Positions 63,166 to 64,000 of a DNA stretch of 64,000 bases are shown here, one piece after another. The stretch is from the NCBI GenBank assembly GCA_028564925.1, contig CM053028.1, positions 438,108,071 to 438,172,070 of the forward strand, written 5' to 3'. The stretch comes from Lithobates sylvaticus. Its lineage: Eukaryota > Chordata > Amphibia > Anura > Ranidae. The notes under the pieces were generated by a model that searched no databases, was not told the DNA's origin, and was given only the letters and a program-made list of their open reading frames with translations. Position 1 is the stretch's first letter; the number at the start of each line of letters is the position of its first letter. Made by a program: the position numbers and the translations under genes.

Positions 63166-63435
63166 ACTGTTGTAGCTTGGACAAGGATCCCACTACATGT
63201 GATCATTTGTCTTTCCCGTTAAGCATGCTAGTGCGTGTTTGATTCTTTCACTTCTCATGTGCCTGTTGTTCATAACAGAGTGGTTGCTTAGTTTCACCTG
63301 GAACAAAGTCAAGGATCTTGCTGTGTGTTTTCTTTTCCGGCAACATGCATAGACATAAAAATGTCACTAATCAATAGCATCCCTTCACACCAGCACATGG
63401 TACCCGACAATTGTCGGCATAGATTAGCACAACAG

Positions 63436-63508
63436 GCCGAAATAGCTCAGTTGGGAGAGCGTTAGACTGAAGATCTAAAGGTCCCTGGTTCGAACCCGGG
63501 TTTCGGCA
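63436..63508 (+). tRNA. tRNA-Phe (GAA)
   Basis: 73 bases, anticodon GAA at 63469-63471, T loop TTCGAAC, stem CCTGG/CCGGG, discriminator A. The best-formed copy. Confidence 0.93.
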
Positions 63509-63780
63509 ACTGTTGTAGCTTGGACAAGGATCCCACTACATGTGATCATTTGTCTTTCCCGTTAAGCATGCTAGTGCGTGTTTGATTCTTTCACTTCTCA
63601 TGTGCCTGTTGTTCATAACAGAGTGGTTGCTTAGTTTCACCTGGAACAAAGTCAAGGATCTTGCTGTGTGTGTTTTCTTTTCCGGCAACATGCATAGACA
63701 TAAAAATGTCACTAATCAATAGCATCCCTTCACACCAGCACATGGTACCCCACAATTGTCGGCATGGATTAGCACAACAG

Positions 63781-63853
63781 GCCGAAATAGCTCAGTTGGG
63801 AGAGCATTAGACTGAAGATCTAAAGGTCCCTAGTTCGATCCCGGGTTTCGGCA
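63781..63853 (+). tRNA. tRNA-Phe (GAA), slightly degraded
   Basis: 73 bases, anticodon GAA at 63814-63816, discriminator A. The T stem reads CCTAG against CCGGG, giving one A-C mismatch, and base 26 is A. May be less active. Confidence 0.82.
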
Positions 63854-64000
63854 ACTGTTGTAGCTTGGACAAGGATCCCACTACATGTGATCATTTGTCT
63901 TTCCCGTTAAGCATGCTAGTGCGTGTTTGATTCTTTCACTTCTCATGTGCCTGTTGTTCATAACAGAGGGGTTGCTTAGTTTCACCTGGAACAAAGTCGA

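Larger units (their letters stand above)
62758..64000 (+). repeat. Tandem array of ~343-base units, each with a tRNA-Phe
   Basis: tRNA starts at 62758, 63093, 63436 and 63781 give periods of 335 (343 with the 8-base deletion restored), 343 and 345. Spacers are nearly identical (ggacaaggatcccactacat, gttgcttagtttcacctgga). The array runs off the window. Confidence 0.95.

Overview
The window is vertebrate nuclear DNA from an amphibian, most likely a ranid frog (Rana/Lithobates group). It has one split protein-coding gene with GT-AG introns, very dense transposon insertions and a tRNA cluster. The ranid assignment rests on the rod arrestin sequence (396 residues with the amphibian start [14 protein letters not shown]) and on the repeat types; both are recalled from family knowledge, not searched.

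The host gene is SAG (S-arrestin, rod arrestin), on the + strand from the ATG at 4217 to the stop at 61260. All 15 coding exons can be read, including a 24-base exon (49120-49143) and a 10-base exon (54172-54181). Together they give a continuous 396-codon frame. The gene covers about 57 kb because its introns are full of mobile DNA; introns 7, 10, 12 and 15 are the largest. The 5' non-coding exon and promoter were not identified. A polyadenylation signal lies at 61429-61434.

Mobile DNA by region. The 5' flank and introns 2-6 (1-9200) hold short inverted-repeat (MITE-like) elements with 3-base TWA or 4-base TTAA target duplications, and a small hAT element with a solo LTR inside it. Intron 7 holds three degraded Tc1/mariner transposons in a row. 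Intron 10 holds a CR1/L2-type LINE piece and an old hAT copy split into parts by later insertions: a retroposon, a 2.1 kb foldback element, and a 4.8 kb TTAA-flanked composite that itself contains a LINE, MITEs and a tandem repeat. Intron 12 holds a young, nearly whole Ty3/Gypsy-type LTR element (33425-41658, minus strand) with PNMA-like Gag, a hAT element carrying a minisatellite, and a large inverted repeat. Intron 15 holds a 5.5 kb hAT element with a BED-type transposase and an 88-base minisatellite, bounded by an 8-base target duplication.

Downstream of SAG lie a Tc1 end, a degenerate ~35-base minisatellite and, from 62758 to the window edge, a tandem array of ~343-base units. Each unit carries a tRNA-Phe(GAA) gene; the first copy has lost its anticodon. 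The array continues past the window.

The most notable observations are the tRNA-Phe tandem array without close pol III terminators, the large palindrome whose arms carry the same MITE at equivalent sites but in the same orientation, the hAT element with a promoter-proximal minisatellite, and the nested insertion history in intron 10.
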